From Haemophilus parainfluenzae (GTDB lineage: Bacteria > Pseudomonadota > Gammaproteobacteria > Enterobacterales > Pasteurellaceae): DNA of 64,000 bases. The DNA is taken from contig NZ_QEPQ01000006.1 in NCBI RefSeq assembly GCF_003252795.1, positions 1 through 64,000 of the forward strand, in the 5' to 3' direction. Below, piece by piece: positions 40,949 through 52,990 of this stretch. Position 1 is the first letter of the stretch. Each line of letters begins with the position of its first letter. A program made the position numbers and the translations under genes. Under the pieces are notes generated by a model. It worked only from the letters and a program-made list of their open reading frames with translations. It had not been told where the DNA came from and did not search any database.

Positions 40949-41529
40949 TGGCAAAACTCTATTTTTACTACTCTACGATGAATGCAGGTAAATCAACCAC
41001 ATTGTTACAGTCTTCCTATAACTATCGTGAACGCAATATGAACACCATGGTTTATACGGCTGCGATTGATGACCGCTTTGGCGCAGGCAAAGTCACATCA
41101 CGTATTGGTATTCACGAAGAGGCGAATTTATTTACATCGACAACGGACCTCTTTACTGAAGTGAGTCAACGTTTACAACAAGAAAAAATTCATTGTGTTT
41201 TAGTTGATGAAGCCCAGTTTTTAACGAAACAACAAGTGTATCAATTAAGTGATGTTGTGGATAAACTGAAAATTCCAGTGCTTTGCTATGGCTTGCGTAC
41301 CGACTTCCAAGCAGAGCTATTTGAAGGTAGTAAGTATTTACTTGCTTGGGCAGATCAACTAGAAGAATTAAAAACAATCTGTTATTGTGGGCGTAAAGCT
41401 AATTTCGTTTTACGTTTAAATGAACAAGGTGAAGTCATTAAGGAAGGGGAACAAATCCAAATCGGTGGAAACGACTCCTATCTTTCGGTTTGTCGCTATC
41501 ATTACAAAGAAAAGTGCGGTCAGCTTTAA
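40948..41529 (+). CDS. tdk: Thymidine kinase
   Basis: Phosphorylates thymidine in the salvage pathway. The 193-residue protein has the P-loop STMNAGKST at 9-17, the Walker B-like CVLVDEAQF near 85-93, the lasso region [15 protein letters not shown], and the zinc ligands CYCGRKAN and CRYH near the C-terminus. An uptake signal encodes the last few residues (AAAAGTGCGGTCA, EKCGQ). The start overlaps the upstream stop by one base. Confidence 0.96.
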   Translation: MAKLYFYYSTMNAGKSTTLLQSSYNYRERNMNTMVYTAAIDDRFGAGKVTSRIGIHEEANLFTSTTDLFTEVSQRLQQEKIHCVLVDEAQFLTKQQVYQLSDVVDKLKIPVLCYGLRTDFQAELFEGSKYLLAWADQLEELKTICYCGRKANFVLRLNEQGEVIKEGEQIQIGGNDSYLSVCRYHYKEKCGQL

Positions 41530-41564
41530 CCTCATTTTTCAATTTATACTCGGAGGACAATTTT

Positions 41565-42785
41565 ATGCTAAAGAACAAAACATTCGGCAGTGCCTTAATC
41601 ATTGCCGGCACGACCATCGGAGCCGGGATGCTCGCGATGCCATTAACCTCTGCCGGAATTGGTTTTGGTTATACGGTTTTATTACTAGTCGGCTTATGGG
41701 CACTTTTGGTTTACAGCGGTTTACTTTTTGTTGAAGTCTACCAAACAGCCGATCGATTAAATGATGGCGTGGCGACTCTCGCTGAAAAATACTTTGGTAT
41801 CACTGGGCGAGTCTTAGCCACCTTTAGTTTGCTCATTTTACTTTATGCCCTTTCAGCGGCCTACATCACCGGGGGCGGTTCATTATTATCTGGCTTACCA
41901 ACGGCTTTTGGCTTTGAAAGTCTTTCCTCCGAACTTTCAATCATTTTATTTACTGTCGTACTCGGTGCCTTTGTGGTTATGGGTACAAAAGGCGTTGATG
42001 GCGCCACTCGTATTCTGTTTATCGGCAAATTAATCGCCTTTGCTTTCGTGTTATTTATGATGTTACCAAAAGTGTCTGTCGATAACCTGATGGCCTTGCC
42101 TTTAGATTATGCTTTCGTGATTTCTGCGGCACCTATCTTCTTTACCTCTTTTGGCTTCCACATCATTATGGGTAGCGTAAATAGCTATTTAGATGGCAGT
42201 GTCACTCAATTCCGTAAAGCCATTTTAATCGGTACAGCCATTCCACTTGTGGCTTATTTAGTATGGCAATTAGCAACTCACGGTGTATTAAGTCAAAATG
42301 AATTTGTGCAAGTGTTGCAAGCGGATCCAACCCTTAACGGCTTAGTCAATGCAACACGTCAAATCACGAACTCCCACATTATGGGTGAAATCGTGCGTGT
42401 GTTCTCTGCACTTGCATTAATTACTTCTTTCCTAGGTGTGATGCTAGGAGTATTTGAAGGTTTAGGCGATTTATTTAAACGTTACAAATTGCCACACAAC
42501 CGTTTAACACTGACTGTTGCAGCATTTACTCCACCACTTGCATTCGCCTTGTATTATCCTGAAGGTTTTATTGCCGCATTAAGCTATGCGGGTTTACTCT
42601 GTGCATTCTATTGCTTAATTTTACCTATCGGTCTCGCATGGAAAACACGTCAAGCGAATCCAAATCTGCCTTATCGTGTAATCGGTGGAAACGTAACCTT
42701 AGTGATAGCCTTAGTAATTGGCGTAATCATTATGATCGTACCATTCTTAATTCAAGCAGGTTATTTACCTGCAGTAGCAGGCTAA
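41565..42785 (+). CDS. tyrP: Tyrosine-specific aromatic amino-acid transporter
   Basis: Proton-coupled aromatic amino-acid permease of the HAAAP family in the inner membrane. The 406-residue protein starts LKNKTFGSALIIAGTTIGAGMLAMPL, the family's N-terminal signature, and has about eleven transmembrane helices. The start at 41565 has a CGGAGG ribosome-binding site; the frame extends upstream into tdk but that part is not related. Tyrosine specificity rests on family resemblance; tryptophan (Mtr/TnaB type) is a less likely option. Confidence 0.9.
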   Translation: MLKNKTFGSALIIAGTTIGAGMLAMPLTSAGIGFGYTVLLLVGLWALLVYSGLLFVEVYQTADRLNDGVATLAEKYFGITGRVLATFSLLILLYALSAAYITGGGSLLSGLPTAFGFESLSSELSIILFTVVLGAFVVMGTKGVDGATRILFIGKLIAFAFVLFMMLPKVSVDNLMALPLDYAFVISAAPIFFTSFGFHIIMGSVNSYLDGSVTQFRKAILIGTAIPLVAYLVWQLATHGVLSQNEFVQVLQADPTLNGLVNATRQITNSHIMGEIVRVFSALALITSFLGVMLGVFEGLGDLFKRYKLPHNRLTLTVAAFTPPLAFALYYPEGFIAALSYAGLLCAFYCLILPIGLAWKTRQANPNLPYRVIGGNVTLVIALVIGVIIMIVPFLIQAGYLPAVAG

Positions 42786-42822
42786 AGTGCGGTAGATTTC
42801 CAGGGCATTTTTCTCATAAAAG

Positions 42823-42847
42823 TAGGGCTTAAACGCCCTATTTTTTT
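42823..42847 (+). terminator. tyrP terminator
   Basis: TAGGGC (42823-42828) pairs with GCCCTA (42835-42840), followed by seven T residues. It lies 37 bp after the tyrP stop. Confidence 0.85.
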
Positions 42848-42880
42848 ATTTTCAAAAAAATTTTCATTTTTTTTACCTCT

Positions 42881-42987
42881 CTTAATCTTTCCTTAAGATT
42901 CTCTTGTTTAAATACACTCATCGAAAGGCAAACAATCCAATCGATAAATAAATCTGAAAAATGTTAATCACTTAAGAAAAGATTAAG
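42881..42987 (+). promoter_or_regulatory. Two opposed PmrA/QseB-type boxes upstream of the ygiW-like gene
   Basis: CTTAAT-N5-CTTAAG occurs at 42881-42897 on the plus strand and again, exactly, on the minus strand at 42971-42987. This matches the known response-regulator consensus YTTAAK-N5-YTTAAK of the PmrA/BasR and QseB type. A possible -10, TAATAC, is at 43000-43005, so the second box would overlap the -35 region. The 277-bp gap otherwise contains only the tyrP terminator. Confidence 0.72.
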
Positions 42988-43062
42988 ATTTGAATGATTT
43001 AATACATCTGAAAGCAAAGCTTTCAACTTACTTTATGATTATCTTATTTAGGAGAACAAACT

Positions 43063-43449
43063 ATGAAAAAATTACTTACTGTTGCAGCTATCGCATTATC
43101 TTCTGTTGCCGTATATAACACCGCAATAGCACAAGGATTTAATGATGGTCACAAGCACAACACCCAACAAGGTTTTGTCGATGAAAGTGTTATTGTAAAA
43201 ACCGTTGATGATGCATTAAATGCCAATGATGACACTCCAGTTCGTTTAGACGGACAAATTGTAAAACAAATTGGTAAAAAGGATTTCTTATTTAAAGACG
43301 CAAGTGGAAAAGAAATTCAAATTGAAGTCAGCAAAAAAGCATGGAATGGTGAAACGATAGCACCTCAAGATAACATTCAAATTATCGGTAAAGTCGATAA
43401 AGAATGGAATAAAACAGAAGTGGATGTGAAACAAATCATCAAAAAATAA
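43063..43449 (+). CDS. YgiW/YdeI-family periplasmic stress protein (OB fold)
   Basis: A 128-residue exported protein: signal peptide to about residue 23 (TAIAQG), then a BOF-type OB-fold domain (DDTPVRLDGQIVKQIGKKDFLFKDASGKEIQIEVS...). Relatives respond to metal, peptide and oxidative stress and are often encoded next to the QseBC/FirRS two-component system. Here no such system follows; instead two response-regulator-like boxes lie in the promoter, so regulation in trans is inferred. It has an AGGAG ribosome-binding site. Confidence 0.85.
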   Translation: MKKLLTVAAIALSSVAVYNTAIAQGFNDGHKHNTQQGFVDESVIVKTVDDALNANDDTPVRLDGQIVKQIGKKDFLFKDASGKEIQIEVSKKAWNGETIAPQDNIQIIGKVDKEWNKTEVDVKQIIKK

Positions 43450-43460
43450 GTAACAAAATG

Positions 43461-43483
43461 ACCGCACTTTTCTTAAGTGCGGT
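43461..43483 (+). terminator. Uptake-signal hairpin after the ygiW-like gene
   Basis: ACCGCACTT (43461-43469) pairs with AAGTGCGGT (43475-43483), five-base loop, but followed by only a short A-rich stretch, so it may be an attenuator or simply an uptake signal pair before the next gene. Confidence 0.6.
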
Positions 43484-43506
43484 TAAAAATCCCAAAGGAG
43501 AAGAAA

Positions 43507-44070
43507 ATGGAAAACGTACAAACAATGTCAGATCTTATGCAGCAAATTCAACAACGAATTGATTCAATAAAAGCCTCTGCCATGCAGCAACAAACAGAAA
43601 TGAAACAGTCATTAAATGAATGTATTGAGCAAAGTGAAGCCATTCAAAATCAATTAGTTCAAAGCCAACAGCAATTAACATCACAATTGGAATACGGCAC
43701 GGCAGTATTAATTGAACTGGAACAAGGGTTACAGCTAGATTTCAGTACAGAAATCGCCGAATTTGAACAGTTGTGTCAAAATGAAACCGCCGATACGACA
43801 GAATTAACGCAACGATTGGAACAGCATGTACAGGAAAAAATCACGTTCCAATTAAACGAATTAAAAGCCAAAACAGGTATAGCCTTACAAGAGATTGGTC
43901 AGGTGACACTCCATATTAAGCAGTTATTTGGGACAGAAAAAAGTGCTAAAGTGAAAGGGTTGGCAAAATTAAAACAACGTTTATATAAACGTTTTGGTAA
44001 ACAGATTATTGCTTCAAAAGAATGCTTGGCAAAACAACTGGAACGCGGAGCCAGTAAATTAAGAGCTTAA
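43507..44070 (+). CDS. Coiled-coil protein, function unknown
   Basis: A 187-residue, Gln/Glu-rich, mainly helical protein; long heptad-like stretches run from about residue 5 to 150. The C-terminus is basic (KLKQRLYKRFGKQIIASKECLAKQLERGASKLRA). No signal peptide or membrane segment is visible. The start at 43507 has an AAAGGAG ribosome-binding site. It follows the ygiW-like gene after 57 bp and an uptake-signal hairpin. I do not recognise a family; it may be a Pasteurellaceae-specific cytoplasmic protein. Confidence 0.7.
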   Translation: MENVQTMSDLMQQIQQRIDSIKASAMQQQTEMKQSLNECIEQSEAIQNQLVQSQQQLTSQLEYGTAVLIELEQGLQLDFSTEIAEFEQLCQNETADTTELTQRLEQHVQEKITFQLNELKAKTGIALQEIGQVTLHIKQLFGTEKSAKVKGLAKLKQRLYKRFGKQIIASKECLAKQLERGASKLRA

Positions 44071-44105
44071 AATGTCCGCTATCGTTTATTAAGAAGAAAA
44101 GTTAA

Positions 44106-44140
44106 ACCGCACTTAATCTTGAGATGAGATGAAGTGCGGT
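44106..44140. terminator. Uptake-signal pair between the coiled-coil gene and ligA
   Basis: ACCGCACTT (44106-44114) and AAGTGCGGT (44132-44140) face each other across 17 bases; a T run follows on the plus strand. The flanking genes converge. Confidence 0.68.
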
Positions 44141-44171
44141 CATTTTTTTAGTTTTTTTTCGATTGAGACGG

Positions 44172-47299
<3,128 letters not shown>

Positions 47300-47466
47300 T
47301 CTTGTTGCTCCTTAACGCAATGATTTTTGCTAATCCTATCACATTTCCACAGGTGAAAAAATAGGAAAGCAAACAAGAGATTAAAAGGGATGAGATGGAA
47401 TTTTTCTCAAAAAATATTGTCTTTCTGTGACATTTTATATTTTTTACTTTTCAATTTAAAGGAACA

Positions 47467-48315
47467 ATGATGATCGATCAAAATGAAATAAAATCTGCTT
47501 TCAATCATTTCGTAATGGGTTGGCATTTTATTACGCAAAAAGGCCTACGCCGTTTTGTGATTATGCCAATTTTACTTAACGTCGTTCTACTTACAGGCTT
47601 ATTCTGGCTATTCGTTTCACAAATCTCCACGATGATCGACTGGGTGATGAGCTTTATTCCAGATTGGTTAAGCTTTTTAAGTGTGATTTTGCTCGTGCTG
47701 TCTATAGGCTCAATTCTCTTATTTTTCTATTTTGCCTTTACGACACTTTCAGGCTTTATTGCCGCACCGTTTAATGGATTGTTGGCAGAAAAAGTCGAAA
47801 AAATGCTGACTGGTGAAGCCGTTAATGATGATGGTTTTGCCGAAATTATGAAAGATGTGCCACGTATGCTAAATCGTGAATGGCAAAAACTATGGTACAG
47901 CTTACCGAAATTTGTAGGCTTGTTCTTATTGAGTTTTATCCCGGTTATCGGACAAACCATTATTCCTGTGCTGACATTCTTATTTACCTGTTGGATGATG
48001 GCAATTCAATATTGTGACTATCCGTTTGATAACCACAAGATTTCCTTTGGCATTATGAAAAATGCGTTAGGCGAAAGACGTTCTCAAAGCCTGACATTCG
48101 GGGCATTAATTACCCTTTGTACCGCATTGCCGATCGTGAATTTAGTGATTATTCCTGTGGCGGTCTGTGGTGCAACCGTGATGTGGGTCGAAAATTATCG
48201 CTCACAATTAAAATTTGATATGAATTTTGACCGCACTTCAAGTTCAACACAAATTGTGACACGTTCTACGAGTACAGAAATTAAGCCTTCAGGAAATAAC
48301 ATCGTGAATAAATAG
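47467..48315 (+). CDS. cysZ: Sulphate transporter CysZ
   Basis: Inner-membrane sulphate uptake protein of the CysZ family, 282 residues with about four long hydrophobic segments and the conserved N-terminal pattern [29 protein letters not shown]. It lies 100 bp before cysK, the gene it works with in cysteine synthesis. Two adjacent ATG codons (47467, 47470) are possible starts; AAGGA precedes them. An uptake signal lies near the 3' end (48229-48238), coding for DRTS. Confidence 0.93.
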   Translation: MMIDQNEIKSAFNHFVMGWHFITQKGLRRFVIMPILLNVVLLTGLFWLFVSQISTMIDWVMSFIPDWLSFLSVILLVLSIGSILLFFYFAFTTLSGFIAAPFNGLLAEKVEKMLTGEAVNDDGFAEIMKDVPRMLNREWQKLWYSLPKFVGLFLLSFIPVIGQTIIPVLTFLFTCWMMAIQYCDYPFDNHKISFGIMKNALGERRSQSLTFGALITLCTALPIVNLVIIPVAVCGATVMWVENYRSQLKFDMNFDRTSSSTQIVTRSTSTEIKPSGNNIVNK

Positions 48316-48415
48316 CATTTAGTTATAAAATATAGCTATTAACTATTTTTTTTATATAAAAACCGGTGTTATAACTACTGCATCAACTCATTCCAAAATA
48401 TAAAAGGACAGTAAA

Positions 48416-49366
48416 ATGACAATTTATGCAGATAACTCATACTCAATCGGTAATACTCCATTAGTTCGTTTAAAACACTTCGGACACAATGGTAACGTTG
48501 TCGTAAAAATTGAAGGTCGCAACCCAAGCTTTAGCGTGAAATGCCGTATTGGTGCCAATATGATTTGGCAAGCAGAAAAAGACGGCATTTTAACAGCGGG
48601 TAAAGAAATTGTAGATGCAACCAGCGGTAACACCGGTATTGCTTTAGCTTATGTAGCGGCAGCGCGCGGTTACAAAATCACCTTAACCATGCCTGAAACC
48701 ATGAGTCTTGAACGTAAACGTTTATTACGTGGTTTAGGCGTAAATCTTGTGCTTACTGAAGGCTCAAAAGGGATGAAAGGTGCGATCGCTAAAGCAGAAG
48801 AAATCGTGGCGTCTAATCCAAATCATTATGTGATGCTAAAACAATTTGAAAACCCAGCTAACCCGGACATTCATCGTCAAACTACCGGTGAAGAAATCTG
48901 GAAAGATACTGAAGGTAAAGTTGATGTTGTGGTTGCTGGTGTGGGTACCGGTGGTACAATTACTGGTATTTCTCGTGCGATTAAATTAGATCACGGTAAA
49001 AAAATTACCTCTGTAGCGGTTGAACCAACAGAATCACCTGTTATTAGCCAAACCCTTGCTGGTCAAGAAGTGAAACCAGGTCCACACAAAATTCAAGGTA
49101 TCGGTGCGGGCTTCATTCCGAAAAACTTGGATTTATCATTAATTGATCGCGTGGAAACTGTAGATAGCGATACAGCAATTGCGACCGCCCGTCGCTTAAT
49201 GGCTGAAGAAGGGATTCTTGCGGGTATTTCTTCAGGTGCTGCAGTGGCAGCGGCTGACCGCTTAGCAAAACTACCAGAATTCCAAGATAAATTAATCGTT
49301 GCAATCCTACCTTCTGCATCAGAACGTTATTTAAGTACAGCGTTATTCGAAGGTATTGAAGCTTAA
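48416..49366 (+). CDS. cysK: Cysteine synthase A
   Basis: O-acetylserine sulphhydrylase, making cysteine from O-acetylserine and sulphide. The 316-residue protein has the PLP lysine at Lys42 in [11 protein letters not shown], the phosphate-binding region TSGNTG at 69-74, and [16 protein letters not shown]. The start is preceded by AAAGGA. It follows cysZ and is closed by a strong terminator before the cystine-type ABC genes, giving a sulphur-amino-acid cluster. Confidence 0.96.
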   Translation: MTIYADNSYSIGNTPLVRLKHFGHNGNVVVKIEGRNPSFSVKCRIGANMIWQAEKDGILTAGKEIVDATSGNTGIALAYVAAARGYKITLTMPETMSLERKRLLRGLGVNLVLTEGSKGMKGAIAKAEEIVASNPNHYVMLKQFENPANPDIHRQTTGEEIWKDTEGKVDVVVAGVGTGGTITGISRAIKLDHGKKITSVAVEPTESPVISQTLAGQEVKPGPHKIQGIGAGFIPKNLDLSLIDRVETVDSDTAIATARRLMAEEGILAGISSGAAVAAADRLAKLPEFQDKLIVAILPSASERYLSTALFEGIEA

Positions 49367-49391
49367 TCGATTGATTGAATTCATTTTATCT

Positions 49392-49417
49392 AAGGTCTGT
49401 TTTTACAGACCTTTTTT
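49392..49417 (+). terminator. cysK terminator
   Basis: AAGGTCTGT (49392-49400) pairs with ACAGACCTT (49405-49413), followed by a T run to 49417. Confidence 0.88.
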
Positions 49418-49548
49418 GTTTATTAATTAAACAAATTTTATTTGATATAACTAAAGGAAATAATTCATAAATAAATAATACTTTTCTTTTCTTTTTCGCT
49501 TCTTATAATTCATTTCACTTTCGTTATTTATCTAAAAAAGGAATACTT

Positions 49549-50322
49549 ATGAAAAAATCATTTTTTAGCACCGCACTTTTAGCGGCAGGATTAGCCCTTT
49601 CTACTTTTGCTAACGCCGGTGAAATTGCTGATCGCGTTGAACAAACTAAAACCTTATTAGTTGGTACTGAGGGTACTTACGCACCATTTACTTTCCACGA
49701 TAAAGATGGCAAGTTAACAGGTTTCGATGTGGAAATTATCGAAAAAGTTGCGCAAAAATTAGGTTGGAAAGTTGAATTTAAAGAAACCGCTTGGGATGGC
49801 ATGTATGCAGGTTTAAATGCAAAACGCTTTGATGTTATTGCGAACCAAACCAATCCAAGCCCAGAACGTTTAAAAAAATATGATTACAGTGCACCTTATA
49901 ACTACTCTGCTGGCGTAATCGTGACGAAAGCCGATAACGATAGCATTAAATCATTCCCTGATTTAAAAGGTAAAAAATCTGCACAATCTGCAACCAGTAA
50001 CTGGAGCAAAGATGCTCGTGATAATGGTGCAATTATTGTGACCGTTGATAGCTTAGCGCAAAACCTTGAAGCAGTAAAACAAGGTCGTGTTGATGCCACA
50101 GTAAACGATAAATTAGCAGTATTAGATTACTTCAAAAAACAACCTAATGCAGGCTTAAAAATTGCCGTAGAAAGTGATAAAAAAATCCCGACCGGTTTTG
50201 CTTTCTTGAAAGGTGAAGAACCGCTTATTGCGAAAGTAAACCAAGCACTTGAAGAACTACGCAAAGACGGAACTTTAAAACAAATTTCAATCAAATGGTT
50301 TGGCGATGACATTACTCAATAA
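49549..50322 (+). CDS. tcyJ: Amino-acid (probably cystine) ABC importer, periplasmic binding protein
   Basis: Periplasmic SBP family 3 protein of 257 residues with a signal peptide ending about residue 23 (FANA|GE) and no lipobox. Motifs [34 protein letters not shown] and [19 protein letters not shown] match the FliY/TcyJ cystine-binding group. It begins a three-gene operon with a permease and an ATPase, next to cysZ and cysK, which supports cystine. Other polar amino acids remain possible. The 5' codons contain an uptake signal (ACCGCACTTTT). Confidence 0.83.
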   Translation: MKKSFFSTALLAAGLALSTFANAGEIADRVEQTKTLLVGTEGTYAPFTFHDKDGKLTGFDVEIIEKVAQKLGWKVEFKETAWDGMYAGLNAKRFDVIANQTNPSPERLKKYDYSAPYNYSAGVIVTKADNDSIKSFPDLKGKKSAQSATSNWSKDARDNGAIIVTVDSLAQNLEAVKQGRVDATVNDKLAVLDYFKKQPNAGLKIAVESDKKIPTGFAFLKGEEPLIAKVNQALEELRKDGTLKQISIKWFGDDITQ

Positions 50323-51022
50323 TTGGTTAGCAAGCCTTCCATTTATGACCACAGAACGAGCTGATTATGTAATCAGCTCGTTTTGGCCTATGATGGAAGG
50401 GGCGATTTTATATACGATTCCCCTTGCGGTCATTTCCTTCTTTTGCGGTTTATTCATTGCAGTTATCGTGGCTGTGATTTGCACGTTGCCACATCCCAAT
50501 TTAATGACCAAAATTCTACAGGGCATTTGTCGCATCTATATTTCAATTATTCGCGGCACGCCAATGTTGGTGCAGATATTCATTATCTTCTACGGTTTAC
50601 CTGAAGTTGGCATCAAACTTGAGCCTTTCCCAACCGCAATTATTGCGTTCTCCATTAACATTGGTGCTTATGCAGCAGAAACGGTGAGGGCCTCCATTCT
50701 TGCGATTCCTAAAGGTCAATGGGAAGCCTCTTATGCGATAGGCATGAATTACACACAAGCTTTCGTGCGTACCATTATGCCGCAAGCTTTACGTATTTCC
50801 GTCCCTTCGCTATCAAATACCTTCATTAGCACAGTGAAAGATACGTCTCTGGCATCACTTGTTTGGATCGCAGAGTTATTCCGTGTGGCGCAAAACATCA
50901 CAGCTGAAAACTACGAATTTATTTTAATTTATAGTGAAGCGGCTCTCATTTATTGGGTATTCTGTTTTGTACTGTCAATAGGGCAAACTCGTTTAGAAAA
51001 ACGCCTTTCTCGCCATTTATAA
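50300..51022 (+). CDS. tcyL: Amino-acid (probably cystine) ABC importer, permease
   Basis: His/Glu/Gln/Arg/opine-type permease of 240 residues (or 238 from the second ATG at 50306). It has about five hydrophobic segments and the coupling motif [39 protein letters not shown]. It overlaps the binding-protein gene by 23 bp and precedes the ATPase by 9 bp, so all three are one operon. Substrate is inferred from the neighbours. Confidence 0.85.
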   Translation: MAMTLLNNWLASLPFMTTERADYVISSFWPMMEGAILYTIPLAVISFFCGLFIAVIVAVICTLPHPNLMTKILQGICRIYISIIRGTPMLVQIFIIFYGLPEVGIKLEPFPTAIIAFSINIGAYAAETVRASILAIPKGQWEASYAIGMNYTQAFVRTIMPQALRISVPSLSNTFISTVKDTSLASLVWIAELFRVAQNITAENYEFILIYSEAALIYWVFCFVLSIGQTRLEKRLSRHL

Positions 51023-51031
51023 GGACTGTTT

Positions 51032-51802
51032 ATGTTAAAAGTCACGAATATTCAGAAAAGTTTTAATGGCCACCATGTATTAAAAGGCATTGATTTTGAA
51101 ATTAATAAAGGTGAAGTGGTTGCCATTCTGGGTCCATCAGGTTCAGGCAAGACAACTTTTTTACGCTGTTTAAATTTACTCGAACGCCCGGAAAAAGGGG
51201 TATTAGCATTTACTGATGGAAGCTTAACTATTGATTTCAGCAAAAAGATCAGCAAATCCGATGAACTAAAATTGCGTCGACGTTCCTCAATGGTGTTCCA
51301 ACAATACAATCTATTTCCCCATCGCACTGCACTCGAAAATGTGATGGAGGGCATGGTGGTTGTGCAAAAACAACCGAAAGAGACTGCACGTGAAAAAGCA
51401 TTGGCTTTATTGGAAAAAGTTGGTTTAAAAGCAAAAGCGGATTTATATCCCTCTCAACTGTCTGGTGGTCAACAGCAACGTGTCGGGATCGCCCGAGCTT
51501 TAGCAGTTAAACCCGATATTATCTTGTTAGATGAGCCTACTTCCGCACTTGACCCTGAACTCGTCGGTGAAGTGTTACAAGCGCTCAAAATGCTCGCGCA
51601 AGAAGGTTGGACAATGATTATTGTCACCCATGAATTGAATTTTGCCAAAGATGTGGCAGATCGCGTGATTCTAATGGAAAATGGTCAGGTCGTTGAACAA
51701 AATACTGCGGCTGAATTCTTCAGTCATCCACAGCAAGAGCGCACCAAACAATTCTTATTGCAAGCTAAAATGCCAATGGAATTCGAAGATTATTGTATTT
51801 AA
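51032..51802 (+). CDS. tcyN: Amino-acid (probably cystine) ABC importer, ATPase
   Basis: Polar-amino-acid ABC ATPase of 256 residues: Walker A GPSGSGKTT about 33-41, signature LSGGQQQRVGIA, Walker B IILLDEPTSALDP, H-loop IVTHELNFA. Length and motifs are normal. It is the last gene of the operon, followed by an uptake-signal-like terminator that carries a T-to-A variant of the signal. Confidence 0.87.
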   Translation: MLKVTNIQKSFNGHHVLKGIDFEINKGEVVAILGPSGSGKTTFLRCLNLLERPEKGVLAFTDGSLTIDFSKKISKSDELKLRRRSSMVFQQYNLFPHRTALENVMEGMVVVQKQPKETAREKALALLEKVGLKAKADLYPSQLSGGQQQRVGIARALAVKPDIILLDEPTSALDPELVGEVLQALKMLAQEGWTMIIVTHELNFAKDVADRVILMENGQVVEQNTAAEFFSHPQQERTKQFLLQAKMPMEFEDYCI

Positions 51803-51820
51803 TCAAACTTCTAAATATAA

Positions 51821-51861
51821 AAAGAGCGGTCAAAAAACATCATGAATTTTGACCGCTCTTT
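51821..51861. terminator. Variant uptake-signal terminator between the cystine-type operon and glpF
   Basis: A perfect 15-bp stem, AAAGAGCGGTCAAAA (51821-51835) with TTTTGACCGCTCTTT (51847-51861), closes two convergent operons. Both copies share the same T-to-A change in the uptake-signal core (AAGAGCGGT), which keeps the pairing. Confidence 0.85.
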
Positions 51862-51874
51862 CTATTTGAATAAA

Positions 51875-52618
51875 TTACATAATGGCATTATAGAATACCG
51901 CTGCTAAAGCTGCCCCGATAAATGGACCTACAACCGGCACCCAACTGTATCCCCAGTCAGCTTTAGTTTTTAATGTCCCCCCCAGGAAAAGACCTAAGGT
52001 TAAACGCGGACCAAGATCTCGAGCTGGATTAATCGCATAACCGGTTGTGCCACCTAAGCTCAAACCAATTGCCCAAACGAGAATCGCTACTGGTAATGCC
52101 CCGATAGAACCTAAACCAATTGGTGTGCTTTCTGCTGTGCCAGGTAAAGTGATATTTGCCCCCGCAAGATAGAAAATCACGAAAACAAGCACGAAAGTAC
52201 CAACAATTTCGTTTACTAAGTTGATTGGATAGTTACGAATCGCAGGTTCGGTACAGAAACAAGCGCGTTTTAAGCCCTCTTCTTCGGTGGCTGCAAAGTG
52301 ATCTTTATACATAATGTAAACCAACAACGCACCTACCATGCCGCCCACTACTTGTGCCGCGATGTAGCCTGGTACCAGTTCCCAAGCAAACGCACCTTTC
52401 ATTGCCACGCCAAGTGTTACTGCAGGATTTAAGTGAGCCCCACTATAAGGCCCCGTCACAACGACGGCCACATACACTGCAAATGCCCACGCGGTAGTAA
52501 TCACAATCCAACCAGAACTTTGCCCTTTCGTTTTATTTAAACATACGTTGGCCACCACACCGTTACCTAACAGGATTAAAAGTGCTGTGCCAAAAAATTC
52601 TGCAAAATAGGCATTCAT
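51875..52618 (-). CDS. glpF: Glycerol facilitator (aquaglyceroporin)
   Basis: Passive glycerol channel of the MIP family in the inner membrane, 247 residues and six helices. Both half-helix NPA motifs are intact (GAHLNPAVTLG about residue 64 and YAINPARDLG about 203); the Asp after the second NPAR is typical of glycerol-conducting members. It is divergent from glpK across a 370-bp region, so glycerol entry and phosphorylation are under a shared control region. Confidence 0.95.
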   Translation of the reverse strand: MNAYFAEFFGTALLILLGNGVVANVCLNKTKGQSSGWIVITTAWAFAVYVAVVVTGPYSGAHLNPAVTLGVAMKGAFAWELVPGYIAAQVVGGMVGALLVYIMYKDHFAATEEEGLKRACFCTEPAIRNYPINLVNEIVGTFVLVFVIFYLAGANITLPGTAESTPIGLGSIGALPVAILVWAIGLSLGGTTGYAINPARDLGPRLTLGLFLGGTLKTKADWGYSWVPVVGPFIGAALAAVFYNAIM

Positions 52619-52990
52619 AAGAGAATCTCCAAATAATGATTAACTTAATGATTTCATTAAAGAAATCTTGTTTTGCAATTCGTTTCGTTGTTTGATCAAA
52701 TATTGAGATACTCAAAGTGAGTGACTTCATTATCTAGTTTTAACCAATTAATTCAATAGATAAAACCGATCTATTTTCTAGAAATGAGAGAAGGATCACA
52801 TTATTTTGTACGTTAACGCAATCGATTGCATATCTTCAGAGAAAAATCTGTGATGCTAATCACAAAACCCAACATTGCTTGTTCCAATTAGATTCGAATT
52901 CAATTAAGTTAGGTTCGCAATTTGTTCGTTTAAGCTCAAAATTTCTTCATTCATTTAATGAGAGTGCCAAGCGCTCTAAGGAATAGAACC
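52619..52990. promoter_or_regulatory. glpF-glpK divergent control region
   Basis: No gene lies in this 372-bp gap. A canonical CRP site TGTGA-N6-TCACA is at 52849-52864. A -10-like TTAGAT (52888-52893) gives a likely glpK start near 52900, about 43 bp from the CRP centre (class II-like). A 12-bp perfect palindrome GCAATCGATTGC lies at 52818-52829 and a small one, CGTTAACG, at 52811-52818; either could be an operator, but I could not match them to the GlpR consensus. Confidence 0.65.

Noticed and set aside
41490-41564. N-terminal extension of TyrP overlapping tdk
   Set aside because: It is the end of tdk and its uptake signal read in another frame; the ATG at 41565 has a CGGAGG site.
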